A stretch of 64,000 nt of DNA from Crotophaga sulcirostris (lineage: Eukaryota > Chordata > Aves > Cuculiformes > Crotophagidae). Under the pieces are notes generated by a model. The model did not search any database and was not told the origin of the DNA. It saw nothing but the letters and a program-made list of their open reading frames with translations. Positions 12,389-27,300 of this stretch are shown piece by piece (the first letter of the stretch is position 1; each line of letters begins with the position of its first letter). The translations under genes and the position numbers were made by a program. The stretch lies in the NCBI GenBank assembly GCA_013397455.1, contig VYZB01000133.1:718145-782144 (forward strand), in the 5' to 3' direction.

Positions 12389-15300
12389 GTAAGAATTGTT
12401 ATCACTTGGAAGTGTATCTCGATCCTTGGCAAGATGTCATGCTGCCTCAACTCTGTCAAGCAGCAGATCATGTCTCCTCACCTTATCTTAACATAGATAT
12501 CTGTGGAGAAAGAGGTCTCTAACCTTGGCTCCTTCAGGTGACCAACCAAAAGTTGTATCCCTTTTTTAGTTTCCTCTTTTTGCGAGTTCTGTTTTCAGCC
12601 CTTACAAATAAAAACTAAAGGACAAGGTAACTTTTTTAGTTGTTACAATTGTTTTAACTTTCTCAACCCTTGGTATTTCATTTTGGTATTTCCAGGCTTT
12701 GCCTAAATTCCTATTTGTAGGAATTTCTAGACAGCATTTCTAGCTGTCTACTGTATGTTCCAGTTATTTCCTATAGTTCCTGAAGTCTCTGAAGCTGGGT
12801 TTTACTTCTATCTCTTTTACTACACTTTTGCTCTTGATGGATATGTGGGCTCCAAATATGGTACTGGAATGTATTGCTTAAGACAGAAAGTGCCTGTTAG
12901 TATGGGGCAATTTAGCCTTTAAGCCCAAAGAACATCATGACAAATAGTGCTGACTACAACAATTTATAGCAAAAATAACTTTCCAGCATCAGTACCAAAA
13001 TGAGCCTGTCTGTACTCATTTGTGTGTTCTCTGAAGCACCATGACGACTTTGTGGGAGATGATCAGCAGTGAAAAATTCCCTTTTTCTGGAATTTTTTGT
13101 TCTGCAGAGCTCACAGGGAAAGTAGTGTTAATCTTTACAAGTAGTTGTTACTCTTCATATTTCCCTTCCATCCGTATGTACCCTGTTACCCTCACCCCTA
13201 GCCCCCAGATTCCTTTCTGCTTTGCAGAAAGTAGCACCTTGTCCTACTGGGTCAAGACAGGAGGAGCTGGCTGCGAAGGGGATTAAGCCTTCTGCCAGCA
13301 GCACCTGATTCTGGTGGAAAGTTAACAGCTCATACGTGCCAAATATCCCAGTTACACAGCACTGATGCAAATGATGCAACACTTGAATTTAACCGCCCGG
13401 AGCCAGTGGAAGGAGGTCATTGTGCCCAGGGCACAGCACTAGCAGGAGGAACTCCACTGGTGTGGGAGACACCCTCTGAACATCATGGAAGGTTAGTTTC
13501 AGGATCTATATGTTAGGTTAACACGTGAGTGAAACTACAACTTGCTTTGTGTTCTGCAGGTGTCTCTGAGAACCAGGCTGCCTTCAAACACACGTCTGCT
13601 GCTGGCAGACCCCTGTATGTGAACCTTTGTTAGGAAAGCTGATCACAAACATGGGATCCTGCTGGGAAACAACTGTTTCAGTTTCTCTGGTGTAGTTGCT
13701 GTAGGTGCAGAGTACCTCGAAGGGTACAAATATTCATTCTTGGTCAATAGAATAAAACACATATCTATTTAAAAAGATCTCTTCGAATGATGATTCTTGC
13801 TTACATCAATCCTTAGGCTACAAGAGCATCTTCTTTCTTCAATGTTTGCCACTCTGGGTTAGTTTTTGTGATGAGTTTTAAAGTCCTTTCGTTCAGCCTT
13901 TTCATGATCCTAGAGACATTGACCAAAGACCCAAGTATAGTGGCAGCTTATCTACAAAGCAACTGGGTCTTCCTCATTCATTACGTAAAGTAGTAGAAGG
14001 TAATAAATAAGAAACAGCGTGGAAGTATTTTTCCTGGTTCATATCTTCATATCTTTAAATAAAATTGTAATTTTTTCAAACTTAAGATACGAACTTGAAA
14101 ACAATTTGTGATTGTTCCTATGTCTTCTGTTTTTGTTTTGTTGCAGTTAGCAAGACATGGAATGAAGGTGGCCCTAATCAGTAGGTCAAAAGAAAAGCTG
14201 GACCAAGTCGCTAGTGAGATAAGTGAGTTGAAAAAGTATTTCCTAAACTTCACAGGCGTGCTTATAAATAAATGCAATTGCATATGGATTTCATACATGC
14301 TAATATATACAGCTTTAATTTTATAAAAGGTTTGTTCTTGTGCACAGTGCAAATGTTTCAGATATAAATGGTAAAGGCCTTGCAGATTAATTTTACAGGT
14401 GTTCATATTTAACTTGTGAGAGCTTAGTTCTGGAATGAGTACTTCTCAAGCTGTTAGTCTTCCATAAGAACGGCTTACCAGTTCAGACCAAAATACCACC
14501 TGTTTTCATAGTAGCTATCTAAAATTAGGATTAAAATATGTAGATGTTACTTCATCCGAATATTCCTTCAGCTTGAAGCAAGTTTGATTTCTTGGGCTTC
14601 AGCCATAGGGGTAGTTTCTTTGTAACTCAAAGTTGTTGAAAACATGTTATTTATGTTACTCATTGTATTACCCAGGGTACAAATTCGTTGTGGGTAGCTT
14701 CTCCCTCCTTCGTCCCCTGCTGTTTTAGGGTGACAAGTGTACATAGTTACAGGAATACAGAGAATGAGCTACTTGTTTAAGAACCTCTGTGAGGGATTGT
14801 TTTTTCATGAAATGTTTAGTAACTGGCTATAATGCAAAAAATAAGAAAGCAGCTCAAGTATTCCAATCAGAAATGTACAATGGATATTTGTATGGGGTCA
14901 GTTAGGAGAAAGTTTCCTCAAGTCTCTTGCTGAAACGTGATTTTCCAATCAGAGCAAAGTATAACTGTAACACACAATAATTCCTCTTATAATCTATATC
15001 TGTTTTATTAAGGCAGACTTCATGCAAGGTTATTCCTTTATGCAGAGTATGTCAAGATAAAGTGAGAAATATAGCTTCGTGTGTAGAGGTTTTTGGTAAG
15101 CAGGAGTGGGAGCTGTGTACTGTAAAGCAGGTTTCTCAGAACAATGATGATGGCTGAAGACACCTTTAAGATTACTCTTCTAGTTTACCCTCCCTTGTTT
15201 TGCTTAGACTTTCGTAAAACAATTTGTGTGTATAATGCAGATAATTTTAAGAGCTGCTTTCTTTCAGAGGTCAGAAATGTGTTTTTTTGGCTTGAGTTTG

Positions 15301-18300
15301 TTAAAACTTTTAATAAATTTGTTAGAGGCACTGCTTTACTGTAAAGCATAATCTGTAAGTGAAGCCTCATCCAACTGCCCTATATTAAAGTGTAAGGGGC
15401 TGCTTAGTGGATATGAGGATGCCTAAAAGACTTCTACTTGCTTAATGGTAACTGTTTTACTAGTTTATTAGAAGAAGGCATACAATCCTGTTGATGTAAA
15501 TGCTGCTGTCTCTGATTTTTGGTGTCTGATGTAAGATGTCATATGAAAGTGTTCTCTAGATAGAAAAGTCTTCCTTTCTATGTGTATATTTAGTTGTTAG
15601 AGGGCATTCCTTCTTGGAGTGAAGACTGTATCAAGTCCTATCTTCTGCTGGTTTGGAAGTAGTTGGCATTGTTCCTTGGTATCAAGCATGTGAGAATGTT
15701 GTGGCAGCATCCGGACATGCCTGCAGTACTGTCGTCAACACAGTCACAGTAATTTAAACAGTGTCAGTGTCACCGGTCAGGTAACCTGTGTGAGTGCTGA
15801 AGCTTACTGCACACAGACATACAGAAGTTGCAAGAAGGTGATCTTTTCGATGGTTCACTGCAGTAGCTGGATGGTAGCTTGCTGCATATGTGGGTGTAGG
15901 CTTTATACACTCTGCTGTATAAAGCTCTCTTGTTCAGTAGAAATGTAACGGATAGAGGTATTGTGTTCTGGAATCAAAAGCTTAAGCATGAAGTGACAAG
16001 CTTCCCAAAAGTGGTCGTGGTCCTTTCTGCAGCAGTCTGGGAATCTCTTCCTCCTTTGGAGTTAAGCATGATGCTGACAAGACAGATAAAGCTACAGCTA
16101 AGAGCCTTCAGTGCTTACACGAGAGCTGCCGGGGAAGTTTTGCAGTCTGAAAAAACAGGTACCTGTGTAGAGCAGCCTGTAACACCTAATTACTGTTAGG
16201 CCTCACCCAAACATTTTTCTGCTTTCTGTTCTAAACCATTCTGAAATGAGGTGACTCATGTTGGGCTTTCGGAATATTTCTTTTTACAACACTGAGCTAC
16301 TGAAATGAATACCTTGTTCGTTGTGGCGTATGCTGAAGGATTAGAGTAGTTTTCATGATCAACCTGTGTCGCACTTTCAGATCCTGCTACATTTTGCTGG
16401 ACAGAATTTTCTTGTGGTCTCTTCTGTCTCTTCAAATGTTTTCCTATATAAGGTGGGTCATTTTTTTTTTAGAACTAAGGTGGAACTACTTGGGTGTTTC
16501 CCGTGCAGGCTGCTAAGGTAGCTTTAAACTTCTTTGCCTGGTCCTGCAATTGTTCTTCAAATTGGGGTGATCTTGCTCCTCTTGAGTACTGACCCTGAAT
16601 CACTTTAAGTTAGAATGGCTGTTTGACTAATTCAGATTCTCTGAATTATGTAAGCGTGTGATTTCTGTTCCTCCCTTGTTTTCAGTGACCAGTCCTGCTC
16701 ATCCTACTGAATGGATAGATGCCCTCTGCCACAAATAATCAGAGGGCTTTGGAGGATCATGGGGTATGTTGATTCTGTTTCAGAAGAACCCTTTCCTGTG
16801 CTCTTAGGACATACATAGATATCACTGAAAATATGAAATGCAAGTTGCATAACCACCATCCTAAGGGAAGTACTGATGTCTTTGTGAATGTTAAATGCCA
16901 GCTGACCTGGATCTGATATTTTTGCATGTATGTGCACATTAAACTGGCTGTACTGATGTTACAGGGAGGCCAGATGTTCTGAACTTGTGGCTCAGTTTGA
17001 GCAACAGGAATTAGTGGAATAATTACAAGGAGTTAAAGCCTTTAGAAGACTTTTCAATGTATCTTCAAGCATGTTGTAAAGCCTCCACCTGGCAGTAGCT
17101 GGGTGGGAGAATAGGTTGCATTTTCTTTAATAAACAGAAACTTAATGCCTGTTTCTGCTAACAGCCTATTTGTAACATAAACTTTTGTGGATGCCAAAAA
17201 CAAGAACCTTTTTGCTAGTGTCAGGGCCATTACATGTCTCTTGTTAACACTAAAGCTTCAATATATTGCTGATTGCTTTCAGTGTAAAATGAACTGAATA
17301 TTATGTGAAAAAAAATGAGCATTGGACTGTTTTCACTGAGTGAAAGTCAGTTTTGGAAATCTTGTTTAAGGCAATTGATAGAAGCTCTCTTGGCAAGAGA
17401 CTTAAAATTGGGCCTTTTAAGAGACTCTACAGGGACCAGGGTCTCTCTGACACAAGAAAAGGACTGGATGATGAAGACAGTACTGTCGTCCTCCTACAGC
17501 TTCATTCCATGAATGTATATTTTATTTTCTTATCACTTTTTTAGCAAGATGAGTTCCATTACACCAGACCCTCTTTATCTGTCAAAGCTGCAGAAATCCC
17601 CAATAGACTTCTCTGCTGAGGAAATGGTGATAATTGCTTTTATGTTTTTTTCAGGAATATGTTGTAGTAAGGAAAATAATTGATGCTAGTTAGTAACTGT
17701 TCATAGCAAAAGGAAACTCAGTTGAAATGTTTCTCACAACAAATTCTTTAGAAAAAAATCAATGAATATGAAAAAAATAATTTAAAAAATGGTGCAACAA
17801 ATGGATACAAGTATGTTTGCTGAGGAACTCCTTAGGCATGTACAACACTTCCAGGACTGAACTGGATGCTATGCTACTTTATGCATTAGAAATGGACTAA
17901 CTAACAATGTGTTTTCCCTTACAAGTAGCACTTTGGAGAACTCTGTGCTTTTAGACATCATCTTTTGACTACAGTGAACACTTTTCTGTTGATGCTGGAT
18001 GCAGATGAAACTCAGGGGCATAAAAAAATAACCCTGAACTAAACTAGAAGCTCATTTCACTTCATTTTGGCTGAATTCATATACAGTAACTGACTTAAAT
18101 GCCTTGAAATTGACTTGAGAGTAAAGGCAAATTTTTTTGCTTGATCTGTACTGTTATACCTTTCAGTTTCTGGAAGTGACTCTTAAATTCTTCTTACTAA
18201 GTAATTCTCCTGGTCATTCTGGAATTCACTCTGATGAACTTAAATCTGAAAAAAAGTGTGTGTTGTTGTTTTCCTTTTTTAAAATAATTACTGTTCTAAT

Positions 18301-21300
18301 AATTACAGAGTTGGAGAATTTAGGTTTTTGTTTGCAAAAAGTGATGAAAAGTTCATGTTTACATGTATATACATATCACGTGTACACATTGTCACTATCA
18401 GGCAATAATGACATTAAGAAAAACTAAATGTTACAGAAAGTGTTGAAAATAGTCCATAGGCTCTTTATAAAATGAGTTAGTGAACTAAAAATAGCTTTCT
18501 TCACACTGTGTAAAGACCAGTACCACCAATGAATGTCAAAAAAAAGCCTTGGGGGGCTTTACAGATAGCATCAGGGGAGAGAAAAGAAAGAAAGAGGGTT
18601 TGTGATGCTGCCTGTCACCCAGCACTGACCTTCCCACACCTCGTGTGCGCTGGGCTCAAACCGCTCGGGTCTGCGTCCCGATGGGTTCTTTGTGCAGCTT
18701 CACCCATGGTGGGTGTTTAGGGTAGCAGTGAGGAAGCCACACGAGGGCAAAACAATCCTAATATTGCTGGGAGGCAGGGTGCTGCCTGGCACGTGCAGCG
18801 CCCGGTGCCTCTGGTGCCCAGCGCTGGAGTCGGGGCGTGCGTGGGGGGCATCGAAGCTGTGCTTGCCTTGCTGCCTGAAAGAATGCCAGCGTTTGGAAAC
18901 ACTGCCGTGACTCTGTGCAGCCCCCCTGGCTGTCAGCCTCTGCAGCTGTCTTTACAGGCTGCTTGATTTTGTGTCTTTAGTTAACGTTGTAATTAGGACA
19001 AGCTTGATTTAGGAAAGCTTACAATGTTGAGCATAATATTTTGGTGAATGGGTTTATTGATGGATCCTGTGTGTTGCTAAGAACGTTTTTCTGACTTAGT
19101 ACATATATATCTCAAACTGTGATATATTTTGACATGAGAATCAGAGAGGAGCAAATGGAGGCAAGCATTGATAAAGCGTGTTTCCTCCGTATGTTTAGTC
19201 GTAGCGGTGCTGCCTATGCACATTAAAAACTTAAATGTCCACTGTGGCTCAAGGGTTTGTGGTCTTTGGCTTAGGGATCAATCTTTCGCTGTGTCGTCCT
19301 TGGAAGCTGAGAATTGAGGAACTGGCTTGTGTATGTGTGTGTATATATTGAAATTTAAAGCTGTTTAACAGAATTGTAACATTTTGAATAAGATCTGGTG
19401 TTTTTTACCCATTCTGTATTTTTATGTGATTAGTTTTTTAAAATATTCACTATTTTTAGGGAAGTTGTATCTATGAAATTACAAGTGCAGCTAGGGCAGT
19501 ATGTAAAGAATTCTCTGGCAGTGCTGTGTGTGTAATTGAATGAAAGGAATCTGAACCTAATCATTAGTGCTTCATCGAATTTGCATACCCATGTGCTTTT
19601 AAAAATGTGTTGAAACGTAGCAAGTTCTGTTAAATTGTAGGTAGGCATCCTATTATGCTCTGCAGGAATGGATACAGTATAACATTCCTACCCGGAGACT
19701 TCTTTTCCAAACCAGGGGCAAAGAGAGCTTTGGTTTAGCTACAGCTTCAATTTTTGTTATTCCTAGGTTACCAGTACTGTGAGTCAGAGGTTTATGGAAA
19801 TGCCTGTAACTTACATATGATAATTAAAACATTGCTGTATCTGTTGCTGCTCCCCTTCTGCATGCACGTGTTCTCCTGGATGGAGTCTCTGCTGTGCAGC
19901 ATCCCTCTGTTTGGGGGTTCAACCCGACCCTGCCCGGTCTTCTGTGCTGCCCTCCCAGCCCTGCTCTCCCTCGTTTCCTCTTTCACAGAAATAAGAAGTG
20001 TGATCTGTCCTCAGGACAAGGACTGATGCCGCTATACAAATGGGAGCGCTCACCCCCTCAGAAAGGCTAGCCTTTTAGGTATTCTGTTTGGCTATGGACA
20101 TCATAATCAAAATATAAATAAAATGCATGTGGCAAGAGAGTCCTGATGGAAAGGTTGTTTGCCTTTTCTCCTTCTCTTACATGTGTTCCTGGAATCTGAT
20201 TCCTGAAAAATATTGCATGTTCTGTGGGGTTTCTGCTTTTTCGTGATAGGTATCCATGTGCTCCTCTGGTAATTCTGTTTTGCACTGTGACTGATTCGGG
20301 GGGGGGGGGAAGATTTGTGTCTTGTTTTACATGTCTTTCTAAGTATCATGGACTTCGTTGAATAACTTAGAACTGTAATTAACAGCTGGTCTCTATTCTG
20401 CTAAAAGGCAAAGCTTATTCCCTGCATTTTTAAGCACCTACAAAATTATCAGAAAAAGCCAGCACTTGTTACTCCCAGCTGACTTTAACATGCTTCTATA
20501 TGGTGAATATTATCAGTGCATAATAACAGTCTGCTGTCACCAGTCTGAAAATATTTGGTCCTTCTGGAAAACAGATTCCAGCCATAGATGACACTCGATG
20601 TGCTACTTCTGTGAGCTCTGAAAGTCCCAGTTTGGATAAGTTCCCAAAATGCATGGCTCTCCCTTAAAAGAATCCTAAGACTTTGTAGAGCTATCTGCAG
20701 CCACTCTGTCGTCTTAAATTCTGCTTCATCTCTGCCCTGCATAGATCCAGTACTAAAAGCAGGAGGTTTTCATGTTTTGCTTTCATCTCTCAGCTTCTTA
20801 CCCTTTATTGAGAGGTTACAAACTCTTTCTGGAAACTAGCTACTGAATTAGGGTGAGTTTTGCCACTGCAGTGATACTGGAAAGATGACATCTTTATTTG
20901 TGGATGTAGTTTAATCTCCTTTTTTAAACAATTTTTTTCCCTCCTGTATGGTGAAGAATGGAGAGCTTTTTTCCACTGCTTCGCCTGCACCTCTGGCCAT
21001 GCTGAAGCTAAAGACCAAGTGAGATGACTTTTATGTTTTTCCAAGCAGTTGCTTCATACCATGTCACTGTGATGGCAATATTTATATGAGGCTTTGAACA
21101 TAAAGTGATGAAATGCTTCAGTTCTAGCAAGAGGTTTTTACTGAACTTTGCCTGAGCTTGAAATAACTGTTCCCAGTACCTGCTTACAAAGTGGGCTTGT
21201 GTCCTCTCTGTTGCAGAGGTGGCTGGGTTTGTTTCAACATGCGAGGTGCAAATTCCAGCTGCTTTAGCCAGCTACGCAGTGCTCACACTACTTGCTTCAG

Positions 21301-24300
21301 ATGTTTTTTTTATCAGGGATGGTGATCATCTAGTTTTCCTGTTTCCCAGCAAGACTTTGTACCAAAGACCACTTTAACACTGACACTGCTTCTGTCCAGA
21401 AACTGAGCCACTTACCCTGACTGTGTTTGTTTGCTTTCACATCTAAATACACAGGGTTACTTCCTTGGGGTAACCTTTCAATTCCAGTTTATTTACGTCC
21501 AGAAACTTCACTTCCATAGCATTTCCTTAGCCATTCAACCAAGATGTCAGTTTAGGGGGGCTGCTGCTTTGAATTATTTGAAAGCTTCCAAAGAACTAAA
21601 TTTGAAGATGCTTAACTGTTAGCCATTTCACAATTCTTTATTATTCTTTATTTATGATGTAGTTTCTAACTTCCCACTATATTTTTTTTAATCCCTGTGT
21701 GATCCTTTTTTCTGGTGTTCTAGGTAATGCAGTGCTATTTTGCACCTGAATCTTTTTTGTATCTTTTACTTATGACTAGAATGCTGGCTAGAAACTTAAT
21801 TTGGCATCTGGACATACTGTTCCCATTGTGTGGTAGACCTGGGGGTCTCCTCTGGGCCTCTTGGGCTTAATCTGCTCTTTAGCAGCCTTCATTCTTGCAG
21901 CTGTAAGTAAACACAAATGTCACATCTGTCTAAGAGTAGGTATTATTTTCCTGTGAACTATTGATGACTTACTCATGTATTCATAGGTGAACTATCCTTT
22001 TGACAAACATCCTGAACCTGACAGTTTAGTTCCTAATTTTAAAATGTTAAACCGAGTCACTAATAAAGTTTGTTTGCAAGAACTTCCGTGAACACTAAAC
22101 CATGTCTTTATGAAAACTAAAAATGAGAGTTTTGGAAGGCTGTTGAGATCTGGACGCACAGTATGATGCATAATTTCATTTCAAAGTGTGAGTTTACATA
22201 GAAGTTTATCATAGTGGAGAGACCCCTTTGAAGGAAGTTGTAGGATAGATGTGGCTTTTGTTTTTGCTGTCTCCATTCCTTGTGCTTGTGAAATTCAATA
22301 AGACAAGATTTGTAAAAGCTGAAAGGGACAGGTTCAAATTCTGAAAAATCTAAAAGATACATAAGAGAATTCTGACATGCATAGGAGATTGAAAAGATGG
22401 ATGTGAAAACAAGTAAATGTTAACGTCTTAATGTGCTCTGGCTCAAAATTGAGAAGTAATGAAGGCAAGTTTCCTCTTCAATCTTAGCAACCAAATGTCA
22501 GTGCAGTATCAACCAGTGCATGGTGACAGGAATGGGGAAGAAAAAAAAATAACATTATGAGATATGACTGAGGAAGAAGAGATGGCAGTTCAAAAACATA
22601 ATATCAGATGGAGTAATCAGAATGGATCCAGGCACACCAATTTGAAATCTGGTCAGTTCTACTCTTGGCAGGTTCAAAAGCAAAAAATGTGGCAGTGGTG
22701 AGGTGGTTTGGGTGCTGAAAATATGTAAGGATTTGTAGTGATTGGGCTCGTCCTCTCAGTAGCCCTGTAGTGATTTCAAAAGGCTTCAGAGATAATCGGT
22801 AACAAACCTAATGAAGAGTGTTTCATATAAAAATGCCAGTACCAATTGAGCAAATTTGTGAGAATAGTGTTTGGGTCCTTTAAACAGCTCACATTTTGTG
22901 AGGCACTGGAGTGGCAAAGAAGACAGCTGCAGATCCCCTAAACCGGTTAAAAACGGCACGTGTGTAGACGTGTGCAGCTTGGGCTTTGCCCGCCTGGTCC
23001 ACTTGCACATACTGGATGTGCCTTTAATGTTCTCTTTAATTCAGTGTCCTGTAAGACCTCAAATATGTATGCTAAATATTAGAACAGCTGTGTTCAAAAA
23101 TAGACTGTTTCTATCCCCCCAATGTGGAACTTGATTTTCTTCTGACGCGATCACAAGGCTGCTGCTGCAGTAGGGGCTTAATGCTATTTACGTCGTCGTT
23201 TGACATAGCAACATCTCTCGGGGGATTTTTAAACAATGCAGCTGTTCAGGAGAGATGAAGAGGTTGTGAGGGGTGGGGAGAGGGAAAAGGAGGAGACATA
23301 ATTTCATCTGCCATTAGGGATATTGCAGGGGGGAGGGGAGGCAGCCAGCAAACCAGGGAGTTCAGTAGATTCATGATTCTGCATGAATGGACGGCAGGAT
23401 CATGGGACTTGCGGCTTTCTCTTGAATGGGAGAGAGCATCATGGGAATCTGGCTGCTTCTAATCTTTTTGTGAATGATTCTTTAACATGGCACTGCTTTA
23501 TGAATGGTTCTGGGGGCAAAGTGCTGCAAAACTCTTCCTGAGCTGTATGCAGGTTCCTTAAGGAGTGAGGAATGCCAGGGTGGGAATCAGGTGCAGCAAA
23601 ACACAGCAGTGCTGTGATGTTAAGCTACTCTTCTGAAGTCTGAGAGGACATTGCACAGTTTTTAATTCAATGCAATTGGTTTAGCTTTATGGAAGCAGAA
23701 TTGCTTTTTATATGAAGTACTTTCCTTTCTTTCTCTGTTTTAAAATGTAGCTAGCTACGAGTATTTTCCCTGTTCAGTTAAGGATGGAGACGACAGCATA
23801 TAAGAACAGTTTTGAAATTACTAAACTTGAAGTTTTACTCTTCTTGCTCACCCACATGCCTCCCATTTTGATTTACATTCAAAATACTAAATATTCAAAA
23901 TGTTTTATGGCACTAGAAGTAAGAATGGAAACAGAAAGCAATAAAGAATCATTTTGCTTGGTCTGAAACAACTCATTTACCATTTAGCCTAAGTTGGAAA
24001 AAAGTGTTCTTGAACACTTCTATGTACGTACATTCTCAGATTTCTGCATTGTTTTGATTCTGTGCACACCTGTATAATTTACTTTCTTGCCATCATCATC
24101 CCTTACAAAAGAGATGCTGAATTTGAGAATTTGTTCTCACCAGAAGTAGCTTAATGTCACAATTTTCTTGTACAGGTTATGTTAAAATTTAAGGATTCCT
24201 GTAGCAGAGGTGAAAATGCCAATGTGTAATGTTAGCCACTTCACATAATGTTTTGTAAAACCATAATAACAGATATATTCTAATATCTGAATGATAATTC

Positions 24301-27300
24301 AACTCTTTGAAACCTAAAATTTTAAATTCTTTTTTTCTAGAGGAGAAATACAAAGTTGAAACAAAAGTCATTGTGGCAGACTTTGGAGAGAGAGAAGATA
24401 TTTACAGTAGAATCAAAGCAGGATTGGAAGGCCTGGAGATCGGTGTTTTAGGTTTGTATCTGATGTTTCTAAATCCTTTATAGTAGTGTTTCATCTTGAC
24501 GTGCCTACTAACTTTTCCTGTATTGAAATTTATTGAGACCAATTCACAAAATTTTGTGTTTGCCTGCCTAAAACTGTCACTGCATGCTCCATATGTTTCC
24601 TTAACTTCTCCTGATACACTACATGAGATGGGACTTGCACATGTGGCAAGTTATCAGGAACTGTGATGCTTATTGAATGTTTTTGATGTGTTATTCTGTG
24701 GTTGCTAAAGTCTTGTTATCTTATGACTGTGTGCATGATGGCTTGACCTAGTGCTATCTTAGATCTAAGCAAGCTCCACGTACTTAGATTCAGCTTAGCA
24801 GCAGAGCCCTCTGCAAGAGCCGTTAACTTTTAATTACAGAGCTGTTAAAATTTTGTCATTACAATATAGCACCAAGCAACTGGCTCCTGCTTCAGAAGTC
24901 ATAAGTGTGTTTCGGTCGTGTTGGTGAGCTGTGGTTCTTTTGCTGGTAGCAACACAATATGCCCAGGTGTGGCTTGTGGTATTGCAGGAGTGTCAGCAGT
25001 GTGGCAGTGCTTGGAAAGGCAAGGTGAGCCATCCAGTTACTTCTTCAAATGTAGAACTAAGGTGATTTCAAGCAGGTGTTTATCACAAGCTAAGAGTTTA
25101 AACATAACTGCAGTTTACCTGAATCTTTTCTGAACAGTGGGGTAGAAGCAGTTTCTTATCAGTTTTCTAGGTCATTCCAGAGAAGCACATACACCTCTGC
25201 ATATATTCTCTATTCTATGGTTTCTCAGAACCTGTGATGGTTAAACATACGGAGTTTTTACAGTCACATGGCTCAGACAGACATCTACTGGCATATGTCA
25301 TCTGATAGAGCACTTCTTTACTAAACTGAAGTGCAGTTATTGAAGCCAGAACTGTGTATTTTATAAGCATATTTCAAACTAAATTCATTACACTCATGAT
25401 GATATAGTATATGAGCTTTGTTGCAAATAGATGAATCTTGTTGTACAATGTTTGCAAATAATACCCAAGAAAATAGTGTATATAAAAACTCAATTAAAAA
25501 ATGACATTAAAGGATAAATCCCAGAATGTTCCCTAATACTTCTGACAGATGTGAGCACATGCAGCTTATGGCATCCACTATTTAATTGCTATAAAAACTC
25601 AAATCCGTTGGAGTAACTGCAACTGCCAACAGTGGGTTTTGTGTAAAGGGTAGTTGTGACACAACTGTGGATGCCTTGTTTCTTGTTTCTGAAGGAAACG
25701 AGTTCCAAGGAAGCTTTGAAGATTAAAATTAAAATCTGTTCTAATCTGTACTGTCAGAATCAACTCAGGGAATGTAAGGTGTGCAAGCTGCCTGTCATGT
25801 AGCAATTGCTGCAGAATAGTGGATCACTTAAACACCTCAAACCACTGGCAAACCAAACCATTTATTGCATGAGGTACAAAGCCACACTGGATAGGGTTTT
25901 GTTATGTTTTATTGTGATAAGGTTATGGTGATGCATGAAATAATGAAAATCTGACTCTCTAGTCTTGCTCAAGATGGGCATTAAAGCAGTGAATGTGTCT
26001 CAGATTTTCTGTAAGCTTATTACAGGAAAACAGGCATGTTCCTCAAACACAGCCTTGGTTCTTGCTTTGATTTGCACGAGCACCTCAACTAAAAACACAG
26101 TAAAAATAGCAACTAAATGCTCTAGAGTTGTGTATTCTCTAGCTGAGTTCCTTCACTTTTTTCTTGCTGCTATTGCCAGTGCAGATTTACAGACATCTCT
26201 TTTTTTAACTAATCACTAACTGGTTTAGTAGATCTTGTGTTTGAGGTCTATCCCCAGATACAGCTGTATTAATAGAAACCACTTGCCAGTGTTGTTTTTT
26301 AGTACACGGAATGGCCACTCCAAATAGACCATATCTTAATTTTTTATGACAATTAATTTCATGCTTTAGTGCCTTATATTTTAAATTCTGTAGCATTTGT
26401 TGCAAACTGGAGTATAGCTCTTGCTGATCTGCATTTTTCATGTTTATGTGAGGGGAAAACATGGGTTTAAATGAGAACATCTGTAAGGGATGAGTTCTCA
26501 GGTTCCAGTACATCATCTTCTTTCAGGTGTCACCTGGAACAGTTGAGAGAACTGTTGGGAGTGCAGCATAGCTGCTACTGATCAATGCTGCTTATTTTTT
26601 AACCTTATGTTTAGAGACTCGGGAGTCTCTGCACATAGTGCTCAAGATCCAGCTTCTGATTATGTAGTTGCACAGATTCTAACTAAAGTACTTACAGATT
26701 GAAATCCTTGTAAACTTCCTTGGAAGCTTCTTCTCACCCACATGCGAAGGCTAAAAGAGTTTGCATAATGTTTTGCTGTGTGTTCAAAACAGCGTCTGTC
26801 AGTGACTCCGAACATGTGCTAGCTACAGCAAGATGGGAAACAAGCACAGGGGGAAATCTTGCTTTTGCTGTTCTTACATCCTTGTGATTCTCAGAAGGAG
26901 TTTGAGGTGGCCAGTATACCTGTTGTTATCCAGATTTCTCTAGGTAAAATATGCCTGTGCAAACTGAAAACTAGTTTGTTTTTTTTTTTTAGTATTCTTT
27001 TCCAGATGGCTGCAAAGTATGATCTGATAGGAAATGATTGGTGGAAGTGGAAGTGCACGTGTGTGCGACCCAGCCTGCAGTAAGGGTTGTGCATTTTGTG
27101 TGAGTCTCTAACATGAATCACACAAATATTTGACATTTGGACAGAGTAATCAAGGTTCGTCCCAAAACGATGCTGTAATGCATAGGCACAATCCATTCCA
27201 GAGAGATGGATTAAAAAAAAGATTATTTTAGCATGAAAAGAAGGAAAAAAAAAAATCTGGCTCCCTCTGGCAATAGCATGATTGGACCTTCTTCCTTTTA

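Larger units (their letters stand above)
12389..24340 (+). other. HSD17B12: HSD17B12 introns 2 and 3
   Basis: Intron 2 spans 12389-14146 and intron 3 spans 14223-24340, separated by exon 3. Both are AT-rich. They contain MEF2-like sites at 18485-18494 and 19450-19459, a modest GC-rich spot at about 18600-18920, a 12-G run at 20298-20309 and the candidate element near 23.3 kb. I see no transposon with a clear family and no other gene. Confidence 0.75.

Noticed and set aside
12575..12600. Text ctctttttgcgagttctg, slightly similar to miR-129-5p, a microRNA encoded near this locus in human
   Set aside because: Similarity is limited to the first bases, no complementary arm follows, and the human gene lies upstream of HSD17B12.
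14047..14406. 119-codon minus-strand open frame across exon 3
   Set aside because: It is the antisense shadow of a well-supported coding exon and its AT-rich flanks.
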